Positions 13,957 through 14,153 of a DNA stretch of 14,153 bases are shown in pieces. A program made the translations under genes and the position numbers. Under the pieces are notes generated by a model. It had not been told where the DNA came from and did no database searches. It saw only the letters and a list, made by a program, of their open reading frames with translations. Each line of letters starts with the position of its first letter. The first letter of the stretch is position 1. The stretch covers positions 1-14,153 of the forward strand of contig JAHILS010000036.1 in the NCBI GenBank assembly GCA_018896835.1, given 5' to 3'. The DNA is from Patescibacteria group bacterium. Its GTDB lineage: Bacteria > Patescibacteriota > Patescibacteriia > UBA9934.

Positions 13957-13992
13957 AACCACCCCTAGCCCCTCCTTTGAAAGGAGGGGAAA
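13957..13992. repeat. GC-rich short repeat, copy 4, variant in opposite orientation
   Basis: AACCACCCCTAGCCCCTCCT followed by TTGAAAGGAGGGGAAA. Read on the minus strand it has the same plan as copies 1-3: a hairpin (CCCCTCCTTTCAAAGGAGGGG), then a G-run ending GGTT. The sequence is a sister variant (GGGGTGGTT in place of GAGGGGGTT). It faces copy 3 head to head, 8 bp after the tgt-like stop. Confidence 0.75.
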
Positions 13993-14000
13993 TCGAGTAA

Positions 14001-14153
14001 CTAACTTTCTATATTCGCTCGCAACTCTTCCATTAATCGCAAGTAAAATCTTAGGTTCTGCATTGTTGCCAAACGATAAGACAAAAGCTCTTCGGTTTTA
14101 AATAAATGTCGCAAGTAGGCTTTTGAATACGTCTTGGAAGTTGGACAGTCGCT
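14001..14153 (-). CDS. tgt: tRNA-guanine transglycosylase-like, C-terminal end (cut by window edge)
   Basis: Only the last 50 codons and a TAG stop are present. The segment KTYSKAYLRHLF followed by QNLRFYLRLMEELR matches the C-terminal end of bacterial Tgt, which exchanges guanine 34 of certain tRNAs for the queuosine precursor preQ1. Bacterial Tgt holds zinc with C-x-C-x2-C-x25-H (Cys302, Cys304, Cys307 and His333 in E. coli). With identical spacing this protein has Ser-Asp-Cys-Pro-Thr-Ser and then Gln, so only the middle Cys remains. The rest of the helix is well conserved, so this does not look like decay. The active-site part lies outside the window. It is followed by two repeats before the next gene. 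Confidence 0.85.
   Translation of the reverse strand, partial: SDCPTSKTYSKAYLRHLFKTEELLSYRLATMQNLRFYLRLMEELRANIES

Noticed and set aside
9161..13992. Insertion sequence or transposon
   Set aside because: The elements are 36-75 bp, carry no ORF, and show no terminal inverted repeats beyond their own hairpins or clear target duplications.
1..14153. Alternative genetic code with UGA as glycine (Gracilibacteria/Absconditabacteria)
   Set aside because: murC, glyA, the DUF192 gene and the small membrane protein all end at TGA exactly where their families end, and the conserved proteins have no in-frame TGA.

Overview
The window looks like chromosomal DNA from a Patescibacteria (Candidate Phyla Radiation) bacterium, probably of the Parcubacteria type. 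The reasons are dense packing with short overlaps, moderately low GC judged by eye, several housekeeping proteins carrying unusual motif changes, almost no Shine-Dalgarno sequences, and short GC-rich palindromic repeats between genes. The lineage is inferred from protein style, not from a marker search. TGA serves as an ordinary stop (murC, glyA, the DUF192 gene), so this is not a lineage that recodes UGA as glycine. I see no rRNA, tRNA, CRISPR array, transposase, phage or plasmid gene.

Layout. Positions 1-2448 (minus strand) hold murC, murB and the start of an HPF/RaiA-type ribosome hibernation factor cut by the window edge. Positions 2544-4608 (plus) hold glyA and folD, a one-carbon/folate pair overlapping by 8 bp and closed by a strong terminator. 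Positions 4709-5845 (minus) hold an aromatic-type amino acid permease. Positions 5955-8534 (plus) hold dnaB, a YbaB/EbfC nucleoid protein and recR, a replication and repair cluster in which recR lies between two copies of a palindromic repeat. Positions 8805-13854 (minus) hold a small membrane protein, a membrane-anchored ClpC-like AAA+ protein, a WecA-like phosphoglycosyl transferase, a DUF192 protein, and further downstream rplU (L21). At 14001-14153 (minus) is the C-terminal end of a Tgt-like tRNA-guanine transglycosylase.

The most unusual part is 10845-13854: a 123-residue Trp-rich membrane protein overlapping by 8 bp a double-AAA+ protein with two predicted membrane helices. The AAA+ protein has lost the aromatic pore-loop residues of both rings. 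Its first ATPase site looks dead (altered Walker A and B, no arginine finger) and its second looks intact. It has neither a ClpP-docking tripeptide loop nor a ClpB/ClpC middle domain. I infer a membrane-tethered ATPase module distinct from textbook Clp unfoldases.

Other points are these. Five promoters place the -10 box 6-13 nt from the start codon, predicting leaderless or nearly leaderless mRNAs. The Tgt-like protein lacks three of the four zinc ligands. A repeat copy lies in frame inside the DUF192 gene. No gene-free stretch exceeds 300 bases. The longest, about 270 bases between recR and rplU, holds repeats and a terminator.
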